NCBI GenBank assembly: GCA_903882875.1 | Contig: CAIRYQ010000044.1 | Span: 1-64,000 of the forward strand | Direction: 5' to 3' | Length of the DNA stretch: 64,000 nucleotides | DNA from: an uncultured Spartobacteria bacterium | GTDB lineage: Bacteria > Verrucomicrobiota > Verrucomicrobiia > Chthoniobacterales > Chthoniobacteraceae | Shown here: piece by piece, positions 35,864 to 44,607 of the stretch | Position numbering within the stretch: position 1 is the first letter of the stretch | Layout: the number at the start of each line of letters is the position of its first letter | The notes under the pieces: model-generated | Told to the model about the DNA's origin: nothing | Seen by the model: the letters and a program-made list of their open reading frames with translations, nothing else | Databases searched by the model: none | Translations under genes and position numbers: made by a program

Positions 35864-37048
35864 ATGCTCGGGCAGACCATCTATCACTGGTTCATCGTCG
35901 GATCGCTGCTGCTGATCCTCGCGAACATTCTCGCAAACCTCCGCGTGTTCGAGGGTCTGCGGCCCGCGGAGCCGCCGGAAAATCCGCCGCCCGTCTCCAT
36001 CCTCGTGCCGGCGCGCAATGAGGAGCGGAGCATCGGGGAGTGCGTCGGATCGCTGCTCCGGCAGGATTATCCGAACTGCGAGGTCATCGTGCTGGACGAT
36101 CATTCCGGTGACGCAACCGGCACGATCGTCGGGCAAATTTTTGCAGACGCGATCAAGGCGCGTCCAAATCTCGTCGTGCGTCTCATGCGCGGCGAGCCGT
36201 TGCCGGAAGGATGGACGGGAAAAAACTGGGCCTGCCACCAGCTCTCTCAGGCGGCGCGCGGGGAGTTCCTCTTTTTTACTGATGCCGACACGGCTCACGC
36301 ACCCGGCACGGTGAGCGCCGCGGTGGGCTACGCGCTGAAAAATCGCGCGGGCCTCGTCTCCGCATGGCCGCGGCTGCTGACGATCACGCCTGGCGAAAAA
36401 CTGATCGTCCCGGTCATCGTGCTCATCGGCCTTTCATTCTGCCCGCTCTGGCTGCAGCGGTGGATTCAGATGAAACCGGAACGCGCCGCAGGACGCGACG
36501 TACGCGGCCTCGGTGTCGCGAACGGGCAGTTCATGTTTTTTTCGCGCCGGACATACGCGCGCATCGGCGGACACGAAGCGGTGCGTGCGCATGTCGTCGA
36601 AGATGTCACGCTCGGCCGCGAAGTCGCCGCGCTGATGCCCGAGGGCGAGCGGCTCTTCAACTGCGAGGCGCTCGGGTTTTCCACGGTTCGGATGTACCGC
36701 TCGTTCGCGGAAACGTGGGAAGGCTTCACAAAAAACATGCGTGCGGTCTTCGACGATCGCGGGATGACTTTCTGGCTCTTCGGCTGCTTTCAGGCCGCGT
36801 GTTTTTTCTGGCCGTTCGTCGCGATCTTTTTCGCGCCATCCTCGCTGCGCTGGGTGATCGGAATGCAGATCGCGCTCATCTTCCTCATTCGATTCCTGCT
36901 CGCAGCCCGCTTCCGCACGAGCTGGCTCGGTGCGCTGCTGCATCCGCTCGGTGTGCTGCTGCTGATGCTCATCGGTCTGAACAGTTGGCGGCTCTCGCAC
37001 GGTCGCGGCGTGGTGTGGAAGGGGCGCACCTACAAGCCGGAGATCTGA
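35864..37048 (+). CDS. Membrane glycosyltransferase, family 2 (CrtQ-like)
   Basis: 394 residues from the ATG at 35864; a GTG at 35822 is less likely. An N-terminal membrane helix (FIVGSLLLILANILANL) precedes the GT2 domain: VSILVPARNEERSIGECVGS, VIVLDDHSGDATG, and the D-x-D motif in FLFFTDADTAHAPG. A VVEDVTLGREVA stretch provides the usual ED pair, and two or three membrane helices close the protein (FGCFQAACFFWPFVAIFF and LGVLLLMLIGLNSW). The arrangement resembles hydroxychlorobactene glucosyltransferase CrtQ and other lipid or carotenoid glycosyltransferases. The acceptor is not shown by the neighbours. Confidence 0.85.
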   Translation: MLGQTIYHWFIVGSLLLILANILANLRVFEGLRPAEPPENPPPVSILVPARNEERSIGECVGSLLRQDYPNCEVIVLDDHSGDATGTIVGQIFADAIKARPNLVVRLMRGEPLPEGWTGKNWACHQLSQAARGEFLFFTDADTAHAPGTVSAAVGYALKNRAGLVSAWPRLLTITPGEKLIVPVIVLIGLSFCPLWLQRWIQMKPERAAGRDVRGLGVANGQFMFFSRRTYARIGGHEAVRAHVVEDVTLGREVAALMPEGERLFNCEALGFSTVRMYRSFAETWEGFTKNMRAVFDDRGMTFWLFGCFQAACFFWPFVAIFFAPSSLRWVIGMQIALIFLIRFLLAARFRTSWLGALLHPLGVLLLMLIGLNSWRLSHGRGVVWKGRTYKPEI

Positions 37049-37102
37049 ACGGCGTGGCGGCGGCCCTTGCAATTTCCGCCGTTTCCACCCATCATGCCCG
37101 CG

Positions 37103-37495
37103 ATGCAGTTGACCTTGCTGAAATCAAAACTCCACCGCGCGACCGTCACCGGAGCGAGCGTGGACTACACGGGAAGCATGACGATCTCCGAGGATCTCGC
37201 GGAGGCCGTGGGGCTGCTCCGCTACGAGCGCATCCTCGTGAGCAACATGGCGAACGGCGCACGATTCGAGACCTACGTGATCTACGGGCCGCGCGGCACG
37301 GGTGTCATCGAGTTGAATGGCGCGACGGCGCACCTCGGCGCAGTCGGCGACCGGCTCACAATCATGAATTTCGCACAGATGACCGCGGAGGAGGCCGCGC
37401 ATCACCGGCCCCGCGTGGCCGTCCTCGACGAATCGAACAACATCGTGCGCTGCGAGGCGGGCGTGCTGTCGCGTTTCGAGGAGATGTTCGCCTGA
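37103..37495 (+). CDS. panD: Aspartate 1-decarboxylase
   Basis: 130 residues. The ATG at 37103 is preferred to the one at 37094 because it places the self-processing site at Gly24-Ser25 (SVDYTGSMTISEDL), exactly as in Escherichia coli PanD; cleavage there forms the pyruvoyl cofactor. Other family blocks: LLKSKLHRATVTGA, ERILVSNMANGARFETYVI, GVIELNGATAHL and GDRLTIMNFAQMT. The enzyme makes beta-alanine for pantothenate, and therefore for CoA and the carrier-protein arm. No other pan gene is in the window. Confidence 0.95.
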   Translation: MQLTLLKSKLHRATVTGASVDYTGSMTISEDLAEAVGLLRYERILVSNMANGARFETYVIYGPRGTGVIELNGATAHLGAVGDRLTIMNFAQMTAEEAAHHRPRVAVLDESNNIVRCEAGVLSRFEEMFA

Positions 37496-37533
37496 GTCGC
37501 GGGTGTGCGGCGGCGGCTCCGAGGATTTTTGAA

Positions 37534-38028
37534 ATGAAAGAATTCCTGCTCCATCCGTTTGCGCTCGGCTTCTACGTCGGCGCGCTCCTTTTCCTCGTCT
37601 GCTACTACCACCTCTTCCGGCTCAAGCTGGAGCACCGGCGCTACCGCCGGATGCTCAGCGACAAGATGGATCTCGAGGCCTCCGCAGTGTCGAAGCAGAA
37701 GGCCGAACTCGATGCGCTGCGCAAGGAGAATGAAAATCTGCGCGTCAAAGTCCAGGGCCTCAACATGCAGCCGGAACAGAAGCTCTCCCGCGATCTCGAG
37801 ATTTTCGCCCGCGCCGAGAAAAAGATGACCGTGGCCGCGCCGGGTTTCGCGGGATCGTGGGAGCAGGCGAAGCAGGCCGCGCATCAGGAACTCGCCGAGG
37901 AGGAAGCTGGCAGGTCCGCGCCGCGGAAATTTTTCCAGCGATTCTTCGGCGGCGCCGTGCAGGAGCAGCCTCCGTCGCTCGCTCAGTCGTCCGATGCGCC
38001 AAAGCAGTCCGCGCAGGCTGGCGGCTAG
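37534..38028 (+). CDS. Small membrane protein with coiled coil, unknown function
   Basis: 164 residues. One N-terminal membrane helix (LHPFALGFYVGALLFLVCYY) is followed by a long charged coiled coil (about residues 35-85, SKQKAELDALRKENENLRVK) and a low-complexity C-terminus rich in Ala, Glu, Gln and Pro. The overall build is that of a bitopic LapA/DivIC-like structural protein, but I find no family motif. It starts 38 nt after panD in the same direction and may be co-transcribed. Confidence 0.6.
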   Translation: MKEFLLHPFALGFYVGALLFLVCYYHLFRLKLEHRRYRRMLSDKMDLEASAVSKQKAELDALRKENENLRVKVQGLNMQPEQKLSRDLEIFARAEKKMTVAAPGFAGSWEQAKQAAHQELAEEEAGRSAPRKFFQRFFGGAVQEQPPSLAQSSDAPKQSAQAGG

Positions 38029-38041
38029 CGGGGCGTCTTTC

Positions 38042-38854
38042 CTACTTCGCGAAAAACGGGTTGTTCTTCTGCTCCTCGCCGACGCTTGTGAGCGGCCCGT
38101 GGCCGGGGCAGATGACGGTGTTTGCGGGCAGCGTGAGGATTTGCTCGACGTTGTTCTTGATCGCGTCGGCGTAGCTGATGTTTCCGCCGCCCATGCTGCC
38201 GGCGAAAATCGAATCGCCGACAATCGCCACAGGCCGCGCAAGGCCGGTGACGACATACGTGATGCCGCCGGGGCAATGTCCCCACGTCGGGCGGCTCTCT
38301 ACTTTCAGCCCGCCAAGCTGCCACGTCTTCCCCGGTGCGAAACTCGTCGCGCCCTCGACGGGTTCCTTCTCGCCGGTCCACGCGGGCACGCCGGTTTTTT
38401 CCCGCAGGCGATCCAGATCGAAGATGTGATCACCGTGCGTGTGCGTGATGAAAATGAAACGCAGCGTGAGTTTCTTCGCCGCAATCGTCGCGAGCATCGG
38501 GCCGACATCCGTGCCCGTGTCGAATATCGCCGCGTCGCGCGTGGCGGGATCCCACACGAGGTAGGCATTCACGGTCATGTCCTCGTAAACGGTGTTGCAC
38601 TGCTCCAGCCCTTCGAGCGTCACGTCCGAGGGCGCGTAGCGCTTTTGCGCGACGGCTGTGAGTGCGCGCGCATTCAGCCCGAGCACCGGTGCGATTTTCT
38701 CCGCGACCGCCGCGTTGAATTCGCCGCCGCGCAGCGCCTGCAATTCCGCGAGCGTCACGCCCGCGCGCTGCGCGACCGCCGCCTCGTCGAGCTTCTGCCC
38801 GCGGATGGGTTTGCCGATGATGTCCGTGAAAGTGTCTTCGAGAGGAATGCTCAT
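38042..38854 (-). CDS. MBL-fold hydrolase with N-terminal helix-turn-helix
   Basis: 270 residues. Residues about 1-70 look like an XRE-type helix-turn-helix (KLDEAAVAQRAGVTLAELQA, then VAEKIAPVLGLNARAL). From about residue 85 it is a metallo-beta-lactamase-fold hydrolase of the glyoxalase II/persulfide dioxygenase type: NAYLVWDPATRDAAIFDTGT, the metal motif FITHTHGDHIFDLDRL, TWGHCPGGITYVV, AIVGDSIFAGSMGG and VICPGHGPLT. The catalytic part is complete. The fusion suggests either a regulator controlled by a metabolite or a vestigial antitoxin-like head. Confidence 0.85.
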   Translation of the reverse strand: MSIPLEDTFTDIIGKPIRGQKLDEAAVAQRAGVTLAELQALRGGEFNAAVAEKIAPVLGLNARALTAVAQKRYAPSDVTLEGLEQCNTVYEDMTVNAYLVWDPATRDAAIFDTGTDVGPMLATIAAKKLTLRFIFITHTHGDHIFDLDRLREKTGVPAWTGEKEPVEGATSFAPGKTWQLGGLKVESRPTWGHCPGGITYVVTGLARPVAIVGDSIFAGSMGGGNISYADAIKNNVEQILTLPANTVICPGHGPLTSVGEEQKNNPFFAK

Positions 38855-38956
38855 GCGCGGAGTAAAAGTGAGCGGCGTGCGCGTTGTCCAGAACGCTCGC
38901 GATGCGCTGGCGAAACTCCGGTTGCCCGCGGTGAGAAAATGGGCGCTAATGTCCGC

Positions 38957-39784
38957 ATGGACACAGCGACAGCGACCACTGCGAATCCCGCGATTGCGAA
39001 ACGCGCGCGGCTGCACGAACTGCTCCGCGAGCATTCGCCGCTCGTCATCGCGTACAGCGGCGGCGTGGACAGCGCCTTCCTGCTCGCGGAGGCACGCCGC
39101 GAACTCGGCGACCGCGTGCTCGGAGTGATCGCCGACAGTCCGAGCCTGCCACGGCAGTCGCTGGCCGAGGCGGTCGCCCTCGCGCGGGCAATCGGCGCAC
39201 CGGTCGAGGTGGTGAAGACGCAGGAACTCGACAATCCCGACTACGCCGCGAACCCGCCGAACCGCTGCTATTTTTGCAAGGCGGAACTTTTCCAGACGCT
39301 CGATGCGCTCGCACGTTCGCGCGGCTACCCGGCGATTGCGTACGGGGAAAATTCCGATGATATGCAGCACGAGCGCCCCGGTCGCGCCGCCGCCGCGGAA
39401 TTCCACATCCTCGCCCCGCTGCGCGATGCCGGACTCACAAAGGCGGAGATCCGCCAGCTCTCCCGCGACATCGGCCTGCCGACTGCCGATGCGCCCGCGC
39501 AGCCGTGTCTCAGCTCGCGCATTCCGTGGGGCACGCCGGTGACGACGGACGCGCTCGCGATGGTCGAGCGCGCGGAGGAGCATATCCGGGATCTCGGTTT
39601 CCGGGTCTTCCGCGTGCGGCATGTCGTTAAGCACAGCACACCGCCAAGTGCGCTCGTGCAGATTGCGCCGGTCGAACTTCCGCTTGCCGATCCGGTCTTG
39701 GCGGAGATCGAGCGAGGCATCCGCGAGGCAGGCTACGCATCCGTGGAGATCGATCCTGCCGGGTATCGCGGGCCGTCGGCGTAG
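38957..39784 (+). CDS. larE: ATP-dependent sacrificial sulfur transferase LarE
   Basis: 275 residues. PP-loop LVIAYSGGVDSAFLLAEARR, then GVIADSPSLPRQSLAEA, the NPPNRCYFCKAELFQTL block, YGENSDDMQHERPGRAAA, and PAQPCLSSRIPWGTPVT, whose Cys is the sacrificial sulfur donor of the Lactobacillus enzyme. LarE builds the nickel-pincer cofactor of lactate racemase together with LarB and LarC, neither of which is present in this window. It is divergent from the HTH-MBL gene and convergent with the biosynthetic cluster. Confidence 0.9.
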   Translation: MDTATATTANPAIAKRARLHELLREHSPLVIAYSGGVDSAFLLAEARRELGDRVLGVIADSPSLPRQSLAEAVALARAIGAPVEVVKTQELDNPDYAANPPNRCYFCKAELFQTLDALARSRGYPAIAYGENSDDMQHERPGRAAAAEFHILAPLRDAGLTKAEIRQLSRDIGLPTADAPAQPCLSSRIPWGTPVTTDALAMVERAEEHIRDLGFRVFRVRHVVKHSTPPSALVQIAPVELPLADPVLAEIERGIREAGYASVEIDPAGYRGPSA

Positions 39785-39797
39785 TCGCGAAGCTCGC

Positions 39798-40730
39798 CTA
39801 CTTTGCCGGACGCATCCACCGGGCGATCTTTTCCGCAGCGGTGAAGCCGAGCAATGAATGAAACAGCCGGTAACTGAACGGCGCTGCCGGGCCTGCGAGA
39901 CGGATGAGGCCCTTCGCCTTGCGTTCAGCGTGGTAGGCTGCGGCGCCAGCGAGATCGTGATTCGCAAAAGTGCGCGCCATTTCAAAACACGCGCGACCGA
40001 GTTCCCGGCGATGAATTTCGGTGAGCAGTTTTTTTTTGGCGAGGTGTGTGAGCAGCGTGTCGAAGAGCCCGGTGCGGATGCGGATGACGAGCAGCGGATC
40101 CTTTCTGCACAGCGTCTGCTCGCTCCAGATGCGATAGACCGCGCCGGGTGTGGGCGTGAATTGGAAACGCAGCCCGGCTACGAGTGCGCGGAGGTAGAGT
40201 TCGTGCTCCTGGCAGCACGGCTGGCCCTCTTTCCATCCGCCGATGCGTGCAAGCGCCTCGTGCCGCCAGAGGCAGCCGCCCGTCTGCGGGATGTGCCAGC
40301 GGATCCATTGCGTGAAAATGTCCGCGTCGGGACTGCTCTCACTCACGGTGCGGCTCGATGAATCGTCGTTCCATGTCTCGATCCACACGGAGCTGTAGAG
40401 CACGTCGGCATCGCTTCCGCCGTTTGCTTCGCGGAGCTGTGTGCTCACCTTCATGGGTTCGAGATAGTCGTCCGCGTCGAGATATTGCACCCACTCGCCG
40501 GCGGCATTTTGAAGGACGAGATTGCGTGCGTGGTTTGCTCCGCTGCGTCCGCCTTCGATCACCTTCACGCGTTCTCCAAAATTTTTCGCGATGCCGACCG
40601 AGCCGTCCGTCGAACCGTCGTCCACCACGATCACTTCGGCTTCCACGTCGCGCTGATCGAGCGCGCTTTGGATGGCCTGCGCGATCCATCGTTCGGCGTT
40701 GAAGCACGGGATGCCGACGGTGATTTTCAT
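39798..40730 (-). CDS. Glycosyltransferase family 2 (last gene of the cluster)
   Basis: 310 residues from the ATG at 40730, which overlaps the asnB stop by four bases. GT-A domain: KITVGIPCFNAERWIAQAIQ, EVIVVDDGSTDGSVGIAKNF, the D-x-D equivalent WVQYLDADDYLEP, and the acceptor-side TGGCLWRHEALARIGGW. A helical C-terminus (LTEIHRRELGRACFEMART) has no membrane segment. It probably adds a sugar to the product of the upstream genes. It is 13 nt from the end of larE, which is on the opposite strand, so the cluster ends here. Confidence 0.88.
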   Translation of the reverse strand: MKITVGIPCFNAERWIAQAIQSALDQRDVEAEVIVVDDGSTDGSVGIAKNFGERVKVIEGGRSGANHARNLVLQNAAGEWVQYLDADDYLEPMKVSTQLREANGGSDADVLYSSVWIETWNDDSSSRTVSESSPDADIFTQWIRWHIPQTGGCLWRHEALARIGGWKEGQPCCQEHELYLRALVAGLRFQFTPTPGAVYRIWSEQTLCRKDPLLVIRIRTGLFDTLLTHLAKKKLLTEIHRRELGRACFEMARTFANHDLAGAAAYHAERKAKGLIRLAGPAAPFSYRLFHSLLGFTAAEKIARWMRPAK

Positions 40731-42604
40731 TTCAGGATCGTGCGCCGCCAGACTTCGTAGAGCCACAGCGAGTAAAATGTGCGCCCGCCGTCCCAGCGTC
40801 CCGCGACGGTGTCCTCCCACGCGGTGGTGAGCAGTGTGCGGTCGAGCTGTTCGCACACTGCGGAATTTGCCGCGAAGATTTCATCGCGCACGCGGTCGTG
40901 CAGCGGCCCTGCAAACCATTTTGCGAGCGGGACGGGGAAGCCGAGCTTTGGGCGGTTCATCGGCTCGTTGAGTTTTCGCGCGAGGACTTTTCGCAGGATG
41001 AATTTTCCCGGCCCGCCCGGCGGAAGCTTGAGCGATGACGGGATGCGCGCCGCGACCTTTGCGACCTCGGTGTCGAGGATCGGTGTGCGCAGCTCGATGC
41101 TCGCACCCATGCTCATTTTGTCCGCCTTTTGCAACAGCGACTCGGCGAGCTGCCAGCGGATGTCGAAGCACAGCAGCTCGCTGAGGCGGTCGCGCTGCGG
41201 CTCGAACACATCCGAACCGTGAATGGCCACGAGGCCGTGCAAATCGGCAAGCTGCGCCGGCGTGAATCCACGCGGGTGAGTCACATCGCCGGGAAAACCC
41301 TCCAACCGCAACTGCGCGATCTCTGAGCGCACCTGGCTGTTTGCTCGCCATTTCATTCGACTCCAACGCGACTCACTCGCAAAATTTCCCGGAGGAAAAA
41401 GCCAGCGCCAGCGCCGCAGCCGCTCGGTGCGTTCCATCGTCGCGAGCATCCCCGCGTAGCGGTGCTCGTAGCCGCCGAAAAGTTCGTCGCTGCCCTCGCC
41501 GCTGAGCAGAACTTTCACATGGTTGCGCGCGAGTTCGCAGACCTTCAGCACGGCGAACGCGGCGGGATCTCCGACGGGCTCGTCGAGGTGCCATGCGATG
41601 CGCTCAATGTTGTCGGCGAGATCGGCTGCGGAAAGTTCGAGTTCGTGGTGCTTCGATCCGATCTCCTTCGCCGTTGCGGCCGCGCCCGCCTGTTCGGAAT
41701 CTCCTGCGCCAAAGCCGACGGTGAACGTCTGCATTTTTCCGTCCTGCAATTCCTGCGCGTACGCGGAGACGACCCGCGAATCGAGCCCGCTGCTGAGCAG
41801 GACTCCGACGGGCACGTCCGCGCGCAAATGCACGCGCACGCTTTCCTTCAGTGCGGCGTCGAGCGCCGCGGCAGCTTCGTCCGCATCGGTGAGATCAGGG
41901 TCATGCGAAAGGTCGTAGTGCCAGCGACTGATGGCGACGGCGTGGCCGGGATCGTCGAGCTGCACATGCAGTCGGGCACCCGGCTGGAGCTTCCAGATTT
42001 TTGCGAAATGGGTCTGCCCGTCGCCGAGCGAAGTCGGCAGCGAAAGCCACGCGGCGTAGGTGAGAAAAGCGTCAGGCCGCAGATCGCGGTTCACCCACGG
42101 CAGGGCGAGAAGGCATTTCAGCTCGCTGGCAAAAGCGAAGCGTCCGTCAGTTTGCGTCCAGTAGAGCGGCTTCTGGCCGAAGTGATCGCGCGCGAGCAGC
42201 AGCGTGCGCTTGCGATTGTCGAGGATGCAAAAGGCGAACATCCCGCGCAGGCGCTCCGTCATTTTGACATCGGCTTCCTCGTAAAGATGCACGAGCACCT
42301 CGGTGTCCGAGTGCGTGCGGAAGACGTGGCCTTTCGTTTCGAGTTCACGGCGCAGCTCGACGTAGTTGTAGATCTCGCCGTTGAAGATGACGGCGACGGT
42401 GCGGTCCTCGTTCCAGATCGGCTGCGTGCCGCCTTCGAGATCAATGATCGAAAGCCGGCGCATCCCGATGGCGAGGCCATCCGAATTTGAAACATGAGTG
42501 CCTTCGCCATCCGGGCCGCGGTGGACGATGCGGGCGAGCATCCGCCCGAGCGCGCCGCCGGGGTCGGGCTCCGAACGATCAATGATGCCTGCGATGCCGC
42601 ACAT
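40727..42604 (-). CDS. asnB: Asparagine synthase-type amidotransferase
   Basis: 625 residues. The N-terminal glutaminase begins MCGIAGIIDRSEPD with the nucleophile Cys2, followed by RIVHRGPDGEG, GMRRLSIIDLEGGTQPIWN, FNGEIYNYVELRREL and LLLARDHFGQKPLYW. The synthetase domain has the PP-loop GVLLSSGLDSRVVSAYA and KVLLSGEGSDELFGGYEHRY. AsnB paralogues in capsule and antibiotic clusters often amidate a sugar acid, a peptide or a malonyl unit rather than free aspartate. Its place between glycosyltransferase genes of the PKS-NRPS run, with a 4-nt overlap downstream, points to such a role, but ordinary asparagine synthesis cannot be excluded. Confidence 0.93.
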   Translation of the reverse strand: MCGIAGIIDRSEPDPGGALGRMLARIVHRGPDGEGTHVSNSDGLAIGMRRLSIIDLEGGTQPIWNEDRTVAVIFNGEIYNYVELRRELETKGHVFRTHSDTEVLVHLYEEADVKMTERLRGMFAFCILDNRKRTLLLARDHFGQKPLYWTQTDGRFAFASELKCLLALPWVNRDLRPDAFLTYAAWLSLPTSLGDGQTHFAKIWKLQPGARLHVQLDDPGHAVAISRWHYDLSHDPDLTDADEAAAALDAALKESVRVHLRADVPVGVLLSSGLDSRVVSAYAQELQDGKMQTFTVGFGAGDSEQAGAAATAKEIGSKHHELELSAADLADNIERIAWHLDEPVGDPAAFAVLKVCELARNHVKVLLSGEGSDELFGGYEHRYAGMLATMERTERLRRWRWLFPPGNFASESRWSRMKWRANSQVRSEIAQLRLEGFPGDVTHPRGFTPAQLADLHGLVAIHGSDVFEPQRDRLSELLCFDIRWQLAESLLQKADKMSMGASIELRTPILDTEVAKVAARIPSSLKLPPGGPGKFILRKVLARKLNEPMNRPKLGFPVPLAKWFAGPLHDRVRDEIFAANSAVCEQLDRTLLTTAWEDTVAGRWDGGRTFYSLWLYEVWRRTILK

Positions 42605-42652
42605 GGGAATGGTGAAGGTGTTGGGCCAACGTAGCGGGGTGCGTGCCAGCGA

Positions 42653-43699
42653 TCAGTTTGCGAGCGCGGCGCGGTAGCCGTCGGAGGTGAGCTGGGCGAC
42701 GCGATCCCAGGTGCAGTCTGCACGCCATTTTGCCGCGGCTGCGAAATCGGGCGCGGTGCGGAATGCGGCTTCGAGCTTTGCCGCGAAGTCCGAGTCGAGC
42801 CGCTCGAACCGGTGGACGAATGGCGAGGGCTCGTCGAGTGCGACGGTGTCAAGGCGCACCGGCAGGAGCATTGGCAGGCCGAGGGAACGCGCGAGGTTTG
42901 CCGCGCCGGAGGTGAAGATTTGGCGGTAGTTGAAAATCGTCGCGTCCGAGGCGCAGAGCCAGAGCTTGAGCTGGGCGTCGTCGAGCCAGCCGAATTTTGT
43001 GACGATGTTTGGCGCATCCGCGGTGAGCTGTTCGATGTGCATGCGATATTCGGCGGTGTGCGGCTTGCCGATGATCGCGAGCGTGGCATCCGGTTTCGCC
43101 TGCTTCCACCACGCGATGATTTCCTCCTGGCCCTTGTAGGGCTCGACTGCGCCGAAGACGATCGCGAGTCGTCCGCATTTTAGACCGAGCGCCGCGCGTG
43201 CCTCTGCGGATGAAACGGGCGGGCCGAGGGTGACGGAGAGATCGCCGTGCGGGATGATACGGATTTTTTCCGGCGAAAGCCCGAACGTCTCGACGAGGCG
43301 CACCTTTGCGATCTCCGAGTGTGCGAAGACGACGCCCGCAGAGCGAAGGGCCGCGCGTGCGTTGCGAAACTCGAACGATTTTCCGGCGCGATTGTGCGCG
43401 TGGAGATTGTGTGCGGTGACGGCGAGCGCGCGGCCGCGCACCGCACCGGCGAGATCGAATGGAAAACGAAAACGGCGGAACCAGTCCCAGGCGTCGCCCT
43501 TTGCCGGGTAGTAGGCCTCCGGCCAGTGCAGGTGCAGGATGTCGCAGCGCCGCGCGGAGAGCAGGCGGCGGAGCGGAAAGATGCGCTTGTAGTCGGAAAG
43601 GAATGCAACGTTCACGCCGTGCGGCGGGAGCGATTCGGCCAGCAGCCGCTGGTACGGCACGCCGTTCCGCCAGTCGGGTGCGAAGACGGATTCGATCAT
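42653..43699 (-). CDS. Glycosyltransferase, GT-B fold (GT4-like)
   Basis: 348 residues. The N-terminal half starts IESVFAPDWRNGVPYQRLL, with CDILHLHWPEAYYP and a VTAHNLHAHNR strand; the C-terminal half shows the GT4-type donor site: EKIRIIPHGDLSV, IVFGAVEPYKGQEEIIAWW, NIVTKFGWLDDAQLKLWLCA and a TSGAANLARSLGLPML stretch in place of the usual E-x7-E motif. No membrane segment. Its start overlaps the preceding gene stop by four bases (43696-43699). Confidence 0.82.
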   Translation of the reverse strand: MIESVFAPDWRNGVPYQRLLAESLPPHGVNVAFLSDYKRIFPLRRLLSARRCDILHLHWPEAYYPAKGDAWDWFRRFRFPFDLAGAVRGRALAVTAHNLHAHNRAGKSFEFRNARAALRSAGVVFAHSEIAKVRLVETFGLSPEKIRIIPHGDLSVTLGPPVSSAEARAALGLKCGRLAIVFGAVEPYKGQEEIIAWWKQAKPDATLAIIGKPHTAEYRMHIEQLTADAPNIVTKFGWLDDAQLKLWLCASDATIFNYRQIFTSGAANLARSLGLPMLLPVRLDTVALDEPSPFVHRFERLDSDFAAKLEAAFRTAPDFAAAAKWRADCTWDRVAQLTSDGYRAALAN

Positions 43700-44607
43700 C
43701 GCGTTTCGCCTGCGAAGAGGACCCGGCGCAGGCGCTTCATTCCCTCGCCGTAGAAACGATCACGCACGGCGCCGACGTAGTGGCGCGCGACGCAGTCCTC
43801 GGCGGAATTTTTCCCGAGCGAGACCTCGTAGGTTTTCGGCAGCAGGCCGCCCTTGCCGTGGCGCGATGCGCAGAGCGCGAAGAGCGTCTGCTCCACGCGC
43901 CACATGTGGCTTTTCAGAATGCTCGTCTCGCCGAGCGCGCGGTCGCAGAACTCGAAGTCAATTGCGTCCTTCGTGACGAGGCAGAGGCCGCTGTTCACAC
44001 GCGGCCAGAGCTTCACGGAGAGATCCTCGAGGGCGTCCTTTTCCGGGAGGAGGCTGCCTTCGGCGACATCTTCGTTGAACCAGCATTCATCTGCGCCGCT
44101 GCCGGACCAGTCCATGATTTCGCGCGGGTGGTTGAAGAAGAGCACGTCGCTGTCGAGGATGATGAATCGCTTGGCCTCGCAGTAGTGCGCCATGTCGAAA
44201 ATCTTCAGCGCGAGCGGGTGCATGCCGCGGTACTCGTAGGCGAATGGGAGCGGCTTCAGCACGGAGTCGAGCGTGGCGTCGGCCTGAGCGCGCGGGATGA
44301 TGCGTGCGGTCTTGAACATGTTCGAGAGGATGCGGCGGATTTCCTCGGTGAGCGTGCCGTCGTCGTGAATGACGAGATTCCAAGTGTGCTCGGTGTGGTG
44401 AAAGAAGCTGGCGAGCATCCATGCGCAGAGCTGCCAGTCCTTTTCGCCGGTGAGGACGTGGATCGGGACGGACATCGGCGCGTCGTTCCAAAACGGCCAG
44501 TTCCATTTCTGGATCATCGGCCTGGTTCTGTAATCGTGGTAGCTGGCGCTCCAGCCGCGCTTCATGTCGCGTCGGAGCAGCCACCACAGCCTGCCCGGAG
44601 AAATCAT
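43696..44607 (-). CDS. Nucleotide-sugar glycosyltransferase, GT8-like
   Basis: 303 residues. It has a GT-A-type core: VPIHVLTGEKDWQLCAWMLA, SFFHHTEHTWNLVIHDDGTL, and KRFIILDSDVLFFNHPREIM, where LDSDVLFF is the D-x-D metal site of GT8 and related families. ARHYVGAVRDRFYGEGMKRL near the end supplies a conserved His-Tyr. The N-terminus (RLWWLLRRDMKRGW) is basic and may sit on the membrane. It is coupled by 4-nt overlaps on both sides, within the run of transferase genes. The sugar and acceptor are not evident. Confidence 0.65.
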   Translation of the reverse strand: MISPGRLWWLLRRDMKRGWSASYHDYRTRPMIQKWNWPFWNDAPMSVPIHVLTGEKDWQLCAWMLASFFHHTEHTWNLVIHDDGTLTEEIRRILSNMFKTARIIPRAQADATLDSVLKPLPFAYEYRGMHPLALKIFDMAHYCEAKRFIILDSDVLFFNHPREIMDWSGSGADECWFNEDVAEGSLLPEKDALEDLSVKLWPRVNSGLCLVTKDAIDFEFCDRALGETSILKSHMWRVEQTLFALCASRHGKGGLLPKTYEVSLGKNSAEDCVARHYVGAVRDRFYGEGMKRLRRVLFAGETR

